Of a stretch of DNA of 64,000 bases, positions 53,792 through 62,680 are shown one piece after another. The number at the start of each line of letters is the position of its first letter. Positions within the stretch are counted from its first letter, which is position 1. Origin of the DNA: Aliiroseovarius salicola (GTDB lineage Bacteria > Pseudomonadota > Alphaproteobacteria > Rhodobacterales > Rhodobacteraceae); assembly GCF_027891095.1 (NCBI RefSeq), contig NZ_JAQIIO010000003.1:248001-312000 (forward strand). The letters are read 5' to 3'. Position numbers and translations under genes: made by a program. Under the pieces are notes generated by a model. That model saw only the letters and a program-made list of their open reading frames with translations. It had not been told where the DNA came from and searched no databases.

Positions 53792-55915
53792 GTGCGTGTT
53801 AAAGCAAAAGGGAGGCCAAGAACAAGCGTGCTGGCCCGGATCTGTCCCTTAAGTGTTGTTCAGGGCTGCCTTACCCGGATTGAACGGGAACGGGGCCGGT
53901 TTCTGCATTGGGTGCCGGTCTTTCTGGCAATCGGAATCGGTGTCTATTTCCAATTGCCTGTCGAACTGGGGCGCTATGCATATGCAGGGCTGGGCCTGCT
54001 TGTTGCGCTTCTTGGACTGGTTTCAGTCCGTTGGCCCTGGGGTGTTGGTCCACTGGTCTGGGGGGTGGTTCTTGTGGCTGCTGGTTTACTCCTCGCAGCT
54101 GCGCGGGCGCATTACGTGGCGGCTCCTGTGCTGGATTTCCGTTACTACGGACCGGTGGAAGGGCGGATCATCGCTGTTGATCGGTCACAAAAAGACGCGA
54201 TGCGGCTTACGCTGGATCAGGTGCGATTGACAGATACAGCGCTGGATCGCGTTCCGAAAAAGGTCCGAATTTCACTTTATGGAAAAGAACCCTATGCGCC
54301 TGCTATAGGGCAGAGGGTTGCCATCACTGCGCATCTATCCGGCCCCAATGGGCCTGTTGAACCCGGGGGATTTGATTTTCAACGCATGGCCTGGTTTCGG
54401 GGAATCGGGGCCGTGGGGTATAGCCGCAATCCGGTGGTGCTCATGGCAAGACCCGATGGGCATGGGGTGGGGGTGCAAATCACCCGCCTGCGCATGGCTC
54501 TTTCTGCTTGGGTGCGCGAGATCCTGCCCGGGGAAACCGGAGCGTTTGCAGCCGCTATCACCACCGGAGACAGATCATCCATGAGCCGTGCTACGCTGGA
54601 TGCATTGCGGGGATCGAACCTTGCCCATCTTCTGGCGATATCCGGTCTGCATATGGGTCTTCTTACCGGGTTTGTCTATCAAGCGGCCCGGTATCTCATG
54701 GCGCTCAGTCCTTCGGTTGCGCTGCATCGTCCTACCAAAAAAATTGCCGCTGTTTTGGCAATGCTTGCCGGAGCATTCTACCTGCTTTTGTCTGGGGGCA
54801 ATGTCGCCACTGAACGGGCCTACATCATGGTTGCGACCATGTTGATAGGCGTCCTTTTTGACAGGCGTGCGCTGAGCTTGAGGGCGGTGGCAATGGCGGC
54901 GGTCATTGTATTGGTTTTGCACCCGGAAGCACTGACCGAACCCGGGTTTCAAATGTCATTCGCAGCGACAACGGCGCTGGTCTCAGTATTCGGCTGGATA
55001 GGACAGTTCCGCGGAAGGTTTGGACCGCGTTGGGTTCAACCAATCATGGCTGTTGTCCTGTCATCGGCCGTTGCCGCAGCGGCCACGGCCCCGGTTGCTG
55101 CCGCGCATTTCAATCAGGTCAGCCATTTTGGTCTTATTGCCAATCTGCTGTCTGTTCCGCTGATGGGGATGCTGATCATGCCTGCTGCGGTTCTTGCCGC
55201 TCTGCTCGGCCCGTTTGGGCTGGGATGGCTGGCCATAAAGCTGATGGCCTTGCCGATCGATTGGATTATCGGTGTCGCTTACCATGTGTCTTCTATGGAA
55301 GGCGCAATTGGATACGTGGCGCAGCCACCACCAACGGCGTTACCCGCTGTTGCCGTAGGCGGCGCGTTGATTGTGCTATTGAGCGGGCGAGAGAAGATCG
55401 TCGGGGCGGCACTTGTTGTGATTGGCGGAGTTCTATGGACAAACGTCGATCGCCCCCCCGTGCTGATCAGTCAAACCGGCGGGTTGGTGGGCGTGTTGAA
55501 AGAGAATGGGCGTGCTTTGTCGAAGCTAAAGGGGGATGGGTTTGCCGCTTCGGTTTGGTTGGAGAATGACGGAGCACCTCTTCCGCAGTCAGAGGCATAT
55601 GCACTTGGTGCGTTCAGGGGGGACAATGGGGTTTCCAGATCTCAAATCGGAGCTGCATCACTGGTGCATCTGAGCGGAAAACTTGGTTCAACTCAACTGA
55701 ATGAAGTCTGCGGAATGGCTAGTTTGGTGGTTATGAACCGATACGCGGATCAGAGCACGGGTGAATGTTGGGTTATAGACGCGGAATATTTGCGACACAC
55801 CGGCGCCATTGCGCTTTGGCCGGAGCTAAACGGCTGGCGCATCGAGACGGCCCGCGCACGGCAAGGTGATCGTTTGTGGACCCGCTGGCAGAAGGACCAA
55901 CAGCCCTGGCGTTGA
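53792..55915 (+). CDS. comEC: ComEC/Rec2 family DNA uptake channel protein
   Basis: ComEC carries single-stranded DNA across the inner membrane in natural transformation. The 707-residue protein has the N-terminal DUF4131-type region and the competence channel domain (ITTGDRSSMSRATLDALRGSNLAHLLAISGLHMGLLTGFVY, SGGNVATERAYIM). About ten membrane helices are visible. The C-terminal part is short and lacks the HxHxDH nuclease motif of full-length ComEC. The start is uncertain: GTG 53792, or GTG 53828 after a GGGAGG site. A GTA lysis cassette is 8 kb away, and DNA uptake of GTA cargo in R. capsulatus uses ComEC. Confidence 0.85.
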   Translation: MRVKAKGRPRTSVLARICPLSVVQGCLTRIERERGRFLHWVPVFLAIGIGVYFQLPVELGRYAYAGLGLLVALLGLVSVRWPWGVGPLVWGVVLVAAGLLLAAARAHYVAAPVLDFRYYGPVEGRIIAVDRSQKDAMRLTLDQVRLTDTALDRVPKKVRISLYGKEPYAPAIGQRVAITAHLSGPNGPVEPGGFDFQRMAWFRGIGAVGYSRNPVVLMARPDGHGVGVQITRLRMALSAWVREILPGETGAFAAAITTGDRSSMSRATLDALRGSNLAHLLAISGLHMGLLTGFVYQAARYLMALSPSVALHRPTKKIAAVLAMLAGAFYLLLSGGNVATERAYIMVATMLIGVLFDRRALSLRAVAMAAVIVLVLHPEALTEPGFQMSFAATTALVSVFGWIGQFRGRFGPRWVQPIMAVVLSSAVAAAATAPVAAAHFNQVSHFGLIANLLSVPLMGMLIMPAAVLAALLGPFGLGWLAIKLMALPIDWIIGVAYHVSSMEGAIGYVAQPPPTALPAVAVGGALIVLLSGREKIVGAALVVIGGVLWTNVDRPPVLISQTGGLVGVLKENGRALSKLKGDGFAASVWLENDGAPLPQSEAYALGAFRGDNGVSRSQIGAASLVHLSGKLGSTQLNEVCGMASLVVMNRYADQSTGECWVIDAEYLRHTGAIALWPELNGWRIETARARQGDRLWTRWQKDQQPWR

Positions 55916-56114
55916 ATAAGGGCCATTGCGCCATTTCTACAAAGTGCCTAACCAGCCATCAGATCCAGTGGAGATGGCCGACAACCCACGAGCCCCTGTC
56001 TCTCTTTGTTGAGGATCCAGTGCTGCGATCCGCATCTTTTTTGAAACATGCGTTGTGTGTGTTGGAAAACTGAACAACAGGGTGTTGACCACGCCGCTCT
56101 GAACGACAGTTTCA
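55916..56114. other. Gap after comEC, no gene seen
   Basis: I saw no convincing gene in this stretch. In related genomes lexA often follows comEC; its conserved start is not visible here, and I see no GTTC-N7-GTTC SOS box. Short open frames here have no ribosome site or family similarity. Confidence 0.4.
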
Positions 56115-56186
56115 CTAGAAAACTAGAAAACTAGAAAACTAGAAAACTAGAAAACTAGAAAACTAGAAAACTAGAAAACTAGAAAA
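56115..56186. repeat. CTAGAAAA octamer array, 9 copies
   Basis: Nine exact tandem copies of CTAGAAAA (72 bp), identical in unit to the 5.5-copy array at 34574-34617. The last unit's A-run runs into the left arm of the next terminator. Both arrays are preceded by TCA. It lies between comEC and the glutamine synthetase-like gene. Confidence 0.98.
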
Positions 56187-56223
56187 AGAGCCCCGAAAGT
56201 GGTGCTTCTTGGGGCTCTTTTTT
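56183..56223. terminator. Bidirectional terminator between comEC and the GS-like gene
   Basis: AAAAAGAGCCCC / GGGGCTCTTTTTT stem with a 16-base loop between convergent genes, with long A/T runs on both sides. The left A-run is shared with the CTAGAAAA array. Confidence 0.9.
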
Positions 56224-56256
56224 CGGATTTCAAAGTGCATCTAAGCGGATGCGGCA

Positions 56257-57639
56257 TCAAACATTCAGCAATAGATGCTCACGCTCCCAAGGGCTGATCA
56301 CTTGCAGAAACTCATCATATTCCGCGCGTTTCACGATGGAATAAACACGGGCGAATTCCGCGCCCAGTACTTCCTGCATGTCTTTGGCCTCGTCGAAAAG
56401 ATCTAAAGCATCACCCAATCCGCGTGGGATATCTCCGTCCCCTTCATAGGCGTCACCCTTGTATTGCGGGCGTGGACGCTCCTGCTGAACCAGCCCCAGA
56501 TAACCGGCTGCCAGAGAGGCCGCGATGCCCAGATAGGGATTGCAATCCATGCCGCCAATCCGGTTTTCCACCCGGCGCGCCTTGGGGGAGGCGATGGGAA
56601 CGCGGATGCCAGTGGTGCGGTTGTCACGCCCCCATTCAAGATTGATCGGTGCAGCATTGTCCTTCACATAACGCCGATAAGAATTCACGTAAGGTGCAAA
56701 AACCGCGATGGCGCTGGGTAGGTGGTTCTGAAGCCCGGCAATAAAGTGGAAAAACGCGTCGGTTTCACCACCCTGAGGGCCGGTAAAGATGTTTTCCCCG
56801 GTTTCGATGTCCAGTACCGAATGGTGAATATGCATGGCGGATCCTGGTTCTTCGGCAATCGGTTTTGCCATGAAGGTCGCAAAACAATCGTGACGCAGGG
56901 CGGCTTCGCGGATCAGACGTTTGAAATAGAACACTTCATCCGCCAGTTTGATCGGATCGCCGTGGATCAGGTTGATCTCAAGCTGGCCAGCACCGCCTTC
57001 TTGCGTGATGCCGTCAATCTCGACGCCCTGCGCTTCGGCAAAGTCATAGATGTCATCAATCACCGGACCAAATTCATCTACCGCGGTCATGGAGTAGGCT
57101 TGCCGTGCAGCCGCCGGGCGACCGGACCGGCCCATCATCGGTTTGATCTTCTCTGCCGGATCAAGATTGCGGGCCACGAGATAGAATTCCATCTCCGGGG
57201 CGACAACAGGTTCCCATCCTTTTGCGCGATAAAGATCGACGACACGTTTCAGGACGTTGCGTGGAGAATAGGGGACCGGTTTGTCATTGCGATCGAATGC
57301 GTCGTGAATAACCTGCAATGTCCAGTCACCGGTCCAAGGCGCGGCGGTGGCCGTGGCCATGTCTGGTTTCAGAATCATGTCGCGTTCGATGAAACCTTCA
57401 TCGCCTGCTGCCTCCCCCCAATCGCCGGTGATGGTCTGGTAAAAGATACTGTCGGGAAGGTGGAAATGTTCCTGACGGCCAAACTTGGCAGCAGGGACGG
57501 CCTTGCCGCGCGCAATGCCGGGCAAATCCGAGATGACGCATTCCACCTCATCCAGTCTTTTACCCTCCAAATACTCTTGCGCAGCATCCGGGAGGTTTTT
57601 CATCCACGCTGTAGTGGTTTTATCCGGGGCGCCCATCAT
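56257..57639 (-). CDS. Glutamine synthetase family protein (gamma-glutamylpolyamine synthetase-like)
   Basis: A 460-residue GS-fold ligase with the ATP/metal motifs VVAPEMEFYLVA, QEGGAGQLEINL, and the late GSAMHIHHSV and NRTTGIRVP segments. The pairing with a class I amidotransferase fits gamma-glutamylputrescine-type pathways (PuuA/PuuD), where the amine is glutamylated then released. It is shorter in the N-terminal domain than nitrogen-assimilating GlnA. It overlaps the amidotransferase gene (ATGA), and a polar amino acid ABC transporter follows upstream. Confidence 0.83.
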   Translation of the reverse strand: MMGAPDKTTTAWMKNLPDAAQEYLEGKRLDEVECVISDLPGIARGKAVPAAKFGRQEHFHLPDSIFYQTITGDWGEAAGDEGFIERDMILKPDMATATAAPWTGDWTLQVIHDAFDRNDKPVPYSPRNVLKRVVDLYRAKGWEPVVAPEMEFYLVARNLDPAEKIKPMMGRSGRPAAARQAYSMTAVDEFGPVIDDIYDFAEAQGVEIDGITQEGGAGQLEINLIHGDPIKLADEVFYFKRLIREAALRHDCFATFMAKPIAEEPGSAMHIHHSVLDIETGENIFTGPQGGETDAFFHFIAGLQNHLPSAIAVFAPYVNSYRRYVKDNAAPINLEWGRDNRTTGIRVPIASPKARRVENRIGGMDCNPYLGIAASLAAGYLGLVQQERPRPQYKGDAYEGDGDIPRGLGDALDLFDEAKDMQEVLGAEFARVYSIVKRAEYDEFLQVISPWEREHLLLNV

Positions 57640-58316
57640 TTTGCTCCTGTTTTCAGTGTTTCAGCCATGCGGGCTGCAAATTTAATATTGTCGTTCGGGG
57701 AAGAGAGCGTTTCAGAGGCACGATCCAGCTGGGTATCGGGGACATTGCCACGCCCCCGATGTTCAATCAGGCCAGAAATGAATTCCGAGGTGAACTCTGG
57801 GTGCGGCTGAATGGTCAGGATCTTTTCGCCAATAACAAATGCTGCGTTTTCACAGAAATCGGTTGAGGCAATCACCTCAGCTCCGGTTGGGAGAGATGTC
57901 ACCTGATCCTGATGCCATGCATTTAGCGCAAGGGTTTCCGTTCCGAAGTCATATTCGGTGTTGCCCACGGACCAGCCTCCAGAGAATTTCTCTACTTTTC
58001 CGCCAAGCGCCTGTGCGATGATCTGGTGGCCAAAGCAGACGCCGACCAAAGGCAGATCTGCAGTACGAATGTCGCGGATCAGATCTTCAAGGGGGGGGAT
58101 CCAGTCATGGTCTTCATAGGCGCCAAACTTGGACCCCGTGATCAACCAGCCGTCAGCGACGTCAATGCCCGAGGGAAACTCTCCATCCACCACCGAAAAG
58201 ATTTTGAACTCGAACCCGTGCCCATCCAAGAGCTTCGTAAACAATTCTCCGTAATCGCCAACGCCATCTCGCATTTCATCAGGCGAGTGGCCAGCTTGCA
58301 GGATACCGATCTTCAT
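57636..58316 (-). CDS. Class I glutamine amidotransferase-like protein
   Basis: A 226-residue GATase-1 fold protein: nucleophile motif VCFGHQIIAQALGG and His/Glu in IQPHPEFTSEF. No synthase domain is fused, so it may act as a hydrolase of gamma-glutamyl amines, like PuuD, or as a GMP-synthase-type glutaminase partner. Tight coupling with the GS-like gene supports a gamma-glutamyl pathway. It is the first gene of this pair on the minus strand. Confidence 0.83.
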   Translation of the reverse strand: MKIGILQAGHSPDEMRDGVGDYGELFTKLLDGHGFEFKIFSVVDGEFPSGIDVADGWLITGSKFGAYEDHDWIPPLEDLIRDIRTADLPLVGVCFGHQIIAQALGGKVEKFSGGWSVGNTEYDFGTETLALNAWHQDQVTSLPTGAEVIASTDFCENAAFVIGEKILTIQPHPEFTSEFISGLIEHRGRGNVPDTQLDRASETLSSPNDNIKFAARMAETLKTGAK

Positions 58317-58542
58317 GCTTCACCAAATTTGATCAAATTTCTCATCGCCACCCTAGACGAGCCAGTTCAAACCGACAAGTCTCTTTGCGGCTGAAATTGC
58401 TTCACGCCGTTCTGGTGACGCTAAGGCGCTGAAAGGTAGGGATAATAAAAGCAATGACTCAGGCAGGTTTTATCCTGCCGCGAGGTGTTCGAGTGAGGGA
58501 AATTGATACTCGACCTGTCCCGGTCCCCTGAAATCGGCAACT

Positions 58543-58562
58543 AAAAGACCGCTTTTGCGGTC
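58543..58562 (-). terminator. Terminator of the ABC transporter operon
   Basis: GACCGC-TTTT-GCGGTC, on the minus strand read as a stem followed by TTTTAG, 21 bp after the permease stop. A second stem, GGCAGG/CCTGCC, is at 58462-58479. Confidence 0.75.
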
Positions 58563-58583
58563 AATTTGACCATGTACATAGGC

Positions 58584-59390
58584 TTAACGAAACAGGTTAA
58601 TCCTGATCCTTGCAGGCTTGCGTTTTTCCTGTGGGAGATGGCGGTTCAAATGCCGGTTGGCAATGCCATACACAGTGATCACGGCAAGCGTCAGAATGAT
58701 GAAATAGCCCGCCAATATCGGATAGGGGACAAATGGATTGAAGGTCTTATCCGCAAAATAGTTTGCGTAGTAGAGCGCATCCCCTTTCTGGCCACGTACG
58801 GGGAAGCTGGAAAAGGAAACCAGTGCCGTGGCGTGGAACAGAAAGATGGCTTCATTCGTGTAGGACGGCCAGGCGAGGCGTAACATGGTGGGGAAGGTGA
58901 TCCGCTTGAACCGGTTCAACCCCATGATCCCATAGGCATCTGCCGCCTCTAGATCGCCCTTGGGGATCGACCGCAAAGCGCCGAAAAAGATCTCGGCGGA
59001 ATAGGCGGACGTGTTCAGGAGCAAAACTACAGTTGCCCCCATCCAGGCAGCGGTTAGCGGCTGGAAGATCGGATAGACCTGCTTGAGCGACAAAAACACC
59101 GCGTAGGCAAAGAAGAACTGAATGAACAGTGGTGATCCCCGAAACACATAGATGAAGAATTCGGCAGGTTTGCGCAAATAGGCGTGATGGCTGTTTTTTC
59201 CCATCGCGAGGGTGACAGCAAAAAAGAACCCGAAAAAGATCGCAACCAGGCCGTAATAGATGTTCCAGATCATGCCTGACCCGATCAGGGTGAACTGTTC
59301 ACACAGGGTGAAATCCGAGCGAGGCAATAGCCGCTCGCCATAGCCGATCGAGCGGAAGGCGTAGTCCTGAATGGTTTGAAGACAGCTCAT
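58584..59390 (-). CDS. Polar amino acid ABC transporter permease (second subunit)
   Basis: A 268-residue HisM/OccM-type permease. The membrane domain includes FFIYVFRGSPLFIQFFFAYAVFL and the EAA-like loop (IPKGDLEAADAYGIMGLNRFKRITFPTMLRLAWPSYTNE) that contacts the ATPase. About five membrane helices are visible. It overlaps the upstream permease gene by 4 bases (ATGA at 59387-59390), so both are made together. The substrate is probably a basic or polar amino acid, or an opine-like compound. Confidence 0.87.
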   Translation of the reverse strand: MSCLQTIQDYAFRSIGYGERLLPRSDFTLCEQFTLIGSGMIWNIYYGLVAIFFGFFFAVTLAMGKNSHHAYLRKPAEFFIYVFRGSPLFIQFFFAYAVFLSLKQVYPIFQPLTAAWMGATVVLLLNTSAYSAEIFFGALRSIPKGDLEAADAYGIMGLNRFKRITFPTMLRLAWPSYTNEAIFLFHATALVSFSSFPVRGQKGDALYYANYFADKTFNPFVPYPILAGYFIILTLAVITVYGIANRHLNRHLPQEKRKPARIRINLFR

Positions 59391-60271
59391 GCCGCGGCCT
59401 TTCTTTGTGCTTCACCGGCAGCGGTGGCTTGTCCGTGCGACAGGCGGGCCGAGATCCGTTTGAAGACGCGTTCCGAGAGGCTGGTGAAGGCCAGATAGAA
59501 GACCAACAGCCCGAAATAATACTGCATGTGCCAATTGGTGTGCGGGTAGTCCGAGAATTTTGCGGTTTTGGTCGCACCCAGTTCCTTGGCCCAATAAACG
59601 GCATCTTCGACCCCAAGCAGGAACAGAAGCGGCGTGGCCTTGATCAGGATCATCCAGAGGTTCGACAGGCCGGGCAGGGCATAGACCCACATCTGCGGGA
59701 CCATAATACGCCAGAATGACTGGCGCTGGGACATGCCGTAGGCCTCAGCCGTTTCCATCTGTGCCCGTGGTACGGCGCGCATCGCCCCGTAAAGAACATT
59801 GGCGGCAAAGGCGCCAAAGACGATGGCAAATGTCAGCACTGCAACAAAGAACCCATAGGTTTCGTGCACCCATTGCGGACTGGTCGACAGCGGCAGTTTG
59901 GCGGCATCACACACCACAAAATCATTGCCCTGCCGGATCGGATCGGTCCAATCCGGGCATTTCACTTTGTGGCGCATCCATTCAAATGCCTGATCGAGTG
60001 CGATCACGAAGAACAGGAAAAAGGCGATATCCGGCACGCCGCGAACAATGGCGGTATAGCTTTTGCCAATCCAGCGAAAAGGCGCAAAGCGCGCACGCGC
60101 TGCCATGGCTCCGAGAAAGCCAAAGCCTAGCGCCGTAGGGGCGGTGATTGCCAACAGCACCAATACCGTCCCGAAGGACAGATAGAAGGACATGTGCTTG
60201 CCTGTGGTCAGGTAGCAGGACAGCCATTTAAGGCCTTCAAGCGTCTGTGGGTCGGTGCAGTAGGAAAACAT
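59387..60271 (-). CDS. Polar amino acid ABC transporter permease (first subunit)
   Basis: A 294-residue HisQ/OccQ-type permease with AIVRGVPDIAFFLFFVIALDQ, and the EAA loop (VPRAQMETAEAYGMSQRQSFWRIMVPQMWVYALPGLSN). It is longer than HisQ because of an inserted loop (about 90-135) with a Cys pair. It is separated from the binding protein gene by 129 bp that include a hairpin. The C-terminus is Ala-rich. Confidence 0.86.
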   Translation of the reverse strand: MFSYCTDPQTLEGLKWLSCYLTTGKHMSFYLSFGTVLVLLAITAPTALGFGFLGAMAARARFAPFRWIGKSYTAIVRGVPDIAFFLFFVIALDQAFEWMRHKVKCPDWTDPIRQGNDFVVCDAAKLPLSTSPQWVHETYGFFVAVLTFAIVFGAFAANVLYGAMRAVPRAQMETAEAYGMSQRQSFWRIMVPQMWVYALPGLSNLWMILIKATPLLFLLGVEDAVYWAKELGATKTAKFSDYPHTNWHMQYYFGLLVFYLAFTSLSERVFKRISARLSHGQATAAGEAQRKAAA

Positions 60272-60356
60272 CGCGAAATCCGATTAGGGCGGGGGCAGAT
60301 ATCAGGAGCATAAGGGGGAATGCCAAAGCCGCGCTGAAACTGGCTGAGTGTAAATT

Positions 60357-60381
60357 GGGGCCCGCCTCAACAGCAGGCCCC
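60357..60381 (-). terminator. Intercistronic hairpin after the binding protein gene
   Basis: GGGGCC / GGCCCC stem with a 13-base loop, 20 bp after the binding-protein stop on the minus strand. No clear T-run follows it, so it is more likely a 3'-end stabiliser than a full terminator. It parallels the dctP-dctQ hairpin. Confidence 0.6.
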
Positions 60382-60400
60382 GAAAAAGACTGGGGTCAGA

Positions 60401-61111
60401 TCACCACTGCGATGAGACTTCCCATTTTGCGATCAGCGTGTTCAGCGTGCCATCGTCTTTCATCGACTGAATGGCTGTGTCGAACTTGGCGCGCAGTTCG
60501 CCATCGGATTCGCGAATGCCCATACCAACACCGCCACCGATGGCTTCCATACGCTCAAGCATCACCAGACCGTCTTGGCCTACCATGGTGTCGAGGAAGG
60601 ATTTATCGGCAAGAACAGCATCAGCTTCGCCGTTTTTCACTGCAGCAACGGTTTCTTCCGGTGATGCAAACTCGATCAAGGTCCAGCCATTGTTGGCAAC
60701 GAACGCGGCCTGAATGGTTGCAGCCTGAGCAGCAACAACAGCGGTCTCGGGATTTACGTCCGCTGACATGGCAACATAGCTCGAGGGATCTGGCGGGGTG
60801 TAGGCTTGGGTGAAGTCAATCACTTCATCGCGTTCTGCGGTGATCGACATGCCCGCGATGATGGCATCGTAGTTGCCTGACACGAGGTTAGGAATGATTG
60901 AATCCCAGTCGTTCTTGACCCAGGTGCAATCAAGGCTGGCGCGTTTGCACAGCTCGTCGCCCAGCTCGCGTTCAAACCCGTCGATTTCGCCTGCGTCATT
61001 GACAAAGTTCCACGGAGCATAAGCACCTTCGGTGCCCAAGCGCACAGTGTCCGCCATCGCGAACCCTGCGGTAACAGCCAGGGCGGCTGTAGTCAGGATT
61101 AGTTTTTTCAT
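60401..61111 (-). CDS. Polar amino acid ABC transporter substrate-binding protein
   Basis: A 236-residue periplasmic receptor with a signal peptide (MKKLILTTAALAVTAGFAMA) and the SBP family 3 fold: VRLGTEGAYAPWNFVNDAGEIDGFERELGDEL, CTWVKNDWDSIIPNLVSGNYDAIIAGMSIT and the ligand Asp region. The GAYAPWNF motif and two Cys match arginine/lysine/ornithine-type binding proteins. It is the first gene after the ATPase gene on this strand and is followed by a hairpin. Confidence 0.88.
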   Translation of the reverse strand: MKKLILTTAALAVTAGFAMADTVRLGTEGAYAPWNFVNDAGEIDGFERELGDELCKRASLDCTWVKNDWDSIIPNLVSGNYDAIIAGMSITAERDEVIDFTQAYTPPDPSSYVAMSADVNPETAVVAAQAATIQAAFVANNGWTLIEFASPEETVAAVKNGEADAVLADKSFLDTMVGQDGLVMLERMEAIGGGVGMGIRESDGELRAKFDTAIQSMKDDGTLNTLIAKWEVSSQW

Positions 61112-61146
61112 TTGTCTCTCCCTTGGTAATCTTTTGTTATTCTTTG

Positions 61147-61950
61147 TCAGGCTGATTGAGTAGCCGACAGGAATTGCTTGAGGCGCTCGCTTTTTGGATT
61201 TCCAAAAAGTTCGCTGGGCGGGCCTTCTTCTTCGATCAAGCCTTGATGCAGGAACACGACGTGATCGGAAATGTCGGCGGCCATGCGCATGTCATGGGTC
61301 ACGATGAGCATGGTGCGGCCCTCAGCGGCCAGATCCTTGATCACCTTGATCACCTCTTGTTCGAGTTCCGGATCCAGTGCCGATGTCGGCTCATCAAACA
61401 GCAGTGCGCGCGGTTCCATGCACAGGCCCCGCGCAATGGCGGCGCGTTGCTGCTGGCCGCCGGAAAGCTGCGATGGCCACATGTCACATTTGTCACCAAT
61501 GCCCACCTTGTCGAGATAGTACCGTGCTTTTTCTTCGACTTCGGCCTTGTCGCGCCCCATCACAGTGACCGGCGCTTCCATCACATTTTGCAGGATGGTC
61601 ATATGGGACCAAAGATTGAATTGCTGGAACACCATCGACAGATTGGTGCGAATGCGCGTGACCTGATGGCGATCCGAGGGGTGGCGGTCCAGCCCGTGGC
61701 CGCGCCATGTGATCGGTTCGCCTTCAAACAGAATCTCGCCCTGTTGGCTTTCCTCTAGCAGGTTGGCACAGCGCAGAAGCGTGGATTTGCCTGAACCGGA
61801 AGATCCGATCAGAGATACAACGTGACCCCGTTCTGCCACCAGATCCACACCTTTCAGAACTTCCAGCGCCCCATAACTTTTATGCAGGTCGCGGATTTCG
61901 ATCACGGGTGTTTCGTTGGAAGATGAGTCTGAGTTTGTCTCGGTTGTCAC
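61147..61950 (-). CDS. Polar amino acid ABC transporter ATP-binding protein
   Basis: A 267-residue ATPase of the HisP/OccP type with Walker A GSSGSGKST, Q-loop, signature LSGGQQQR, Walker B LLFDEPTSALD and switch His (IVTHDM). The GTG start at 61950 carries an extra Ser/Thr-rich N-terminal 15 residues and lacks an obvious ribosome site, so the real start could be slightly downstream. It begins the four-gene transporter operon. Confidence 0.9.
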   Translation of the reverse strand: MTTETNSDSSSNETPVIEIRDLHKSYGALEVLKGVDLVAERGHVVSLIGSSGSGKSTLLRCANLLEESQQGEILFEGEPITWRGHGLDRHPSDRHQVTRIRTNLSMVFQQFNLWSHMTILQNVMEAPVTVMGRDKAEVEEKARYYLDKVGIGDKCDMWPSQLSGGQQQRAAIARGLCMEPRALLFDEPTSALDPELEQEVIKVIKDLAAEGRTMLIVTHDMRMAADISDHVVFLHQGLIEEEGPPSELFGNPKSERLKQFLSATQSA

Positions 61951-62138
61951 AGAGGGGATCCGGATTTCTGTTGTTCATTGGCCAGTGAGTAGGGCGCAAT
62001 TCTTACTCAAATGCAACGGCGAAAACACCAAGTCGTAAGGTAAGCTTGGGCAATCTGTCGAGAAAACCGACGAATGGTCGAAGGTTTCCGCCCTGTTTCT
62101 TGGGGCCACGCGCAGAACGTGTGTTCTCATGGTTCCAT

Positions 62139-62576
62139 TCAGATCGACTGAGCCCGCAACCGCGCCATGTTCGAATCGCGATCATTGACCCCCAGTAGGC
62201 TGGCCACCATACGCATCAGTGCATCCTCTTCATGAGCCCGCTCGCCATCTGCCAGCACAACCGACCATGCTGCTTCGATCACCTGAAGCCGATCTTCAAG
62301 CGGTACGGCATCCTTGATGGCGCGGGTAAAACGCACCGTATCGGGGGCTTGGGCTTCGAAGGTTTCAGCCTTCTGACGCAGGCTCGCAGCGTCGTCTGAT
62401 GACAGGTCATAACGCACCGCCAGAGCGTGATCGATGGCGGTGATTTCAGCAGCAGCATAATCCCCGTCAGAACGCGCAAGACGTACCAGAAGGGCCGACA
62501 GGGCCAGACGGGCGTCATCGGAGTTGAGCGGGGCGGGGGCGGGGGCAAACAGCCTGTCAAAAAGTGATGCGATCAT
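62139..62576 (-). CDS. TerB-like protein
   Basis: A 145-residue acidic, helical protein with TerB family motifs: ALSALLVRLARSDGDYAAAEITAIDHAL and VVLADGERAHEEDALMRMVASLLGV. TerB proteins are linked to tellurite resistance and metal/stress functions; no other ter genes are here. A related protein lies 830 bp upstream, with a secreted protein between. Confidence 0.8.
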   Translation of the reverse strand: MIASLFDRLFAPAPAPLNSDDARLALSALLVRLARSDGDYAAAEITAIDHALAVRYDLSSDDAASLRQKAETFEAQAPDTVRFTRAIKDAVPLEDRLQVIEAAWSVVLADGERAHEEDALMRMVASLLGVNDRDSNMARLRAQSI

Positions 62577-62680
62577 GAAAGGAGATATAGGGTGTTCTGA
62601 TGCGGGCGAAAAGGCGGCAAGGTACAGCGGCAGCTCTGGGCGAGTGAAATTTGCCGGTTCACCCGCTTTGGAGCTGCCCC

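Noticed and set aside
55876-56073. A 65-codon plus-strand frame after comEC as a gene
   Set aside because: It has no ribosome site, overlaps the end of comEC and shows no LexA or other recognised sequence.
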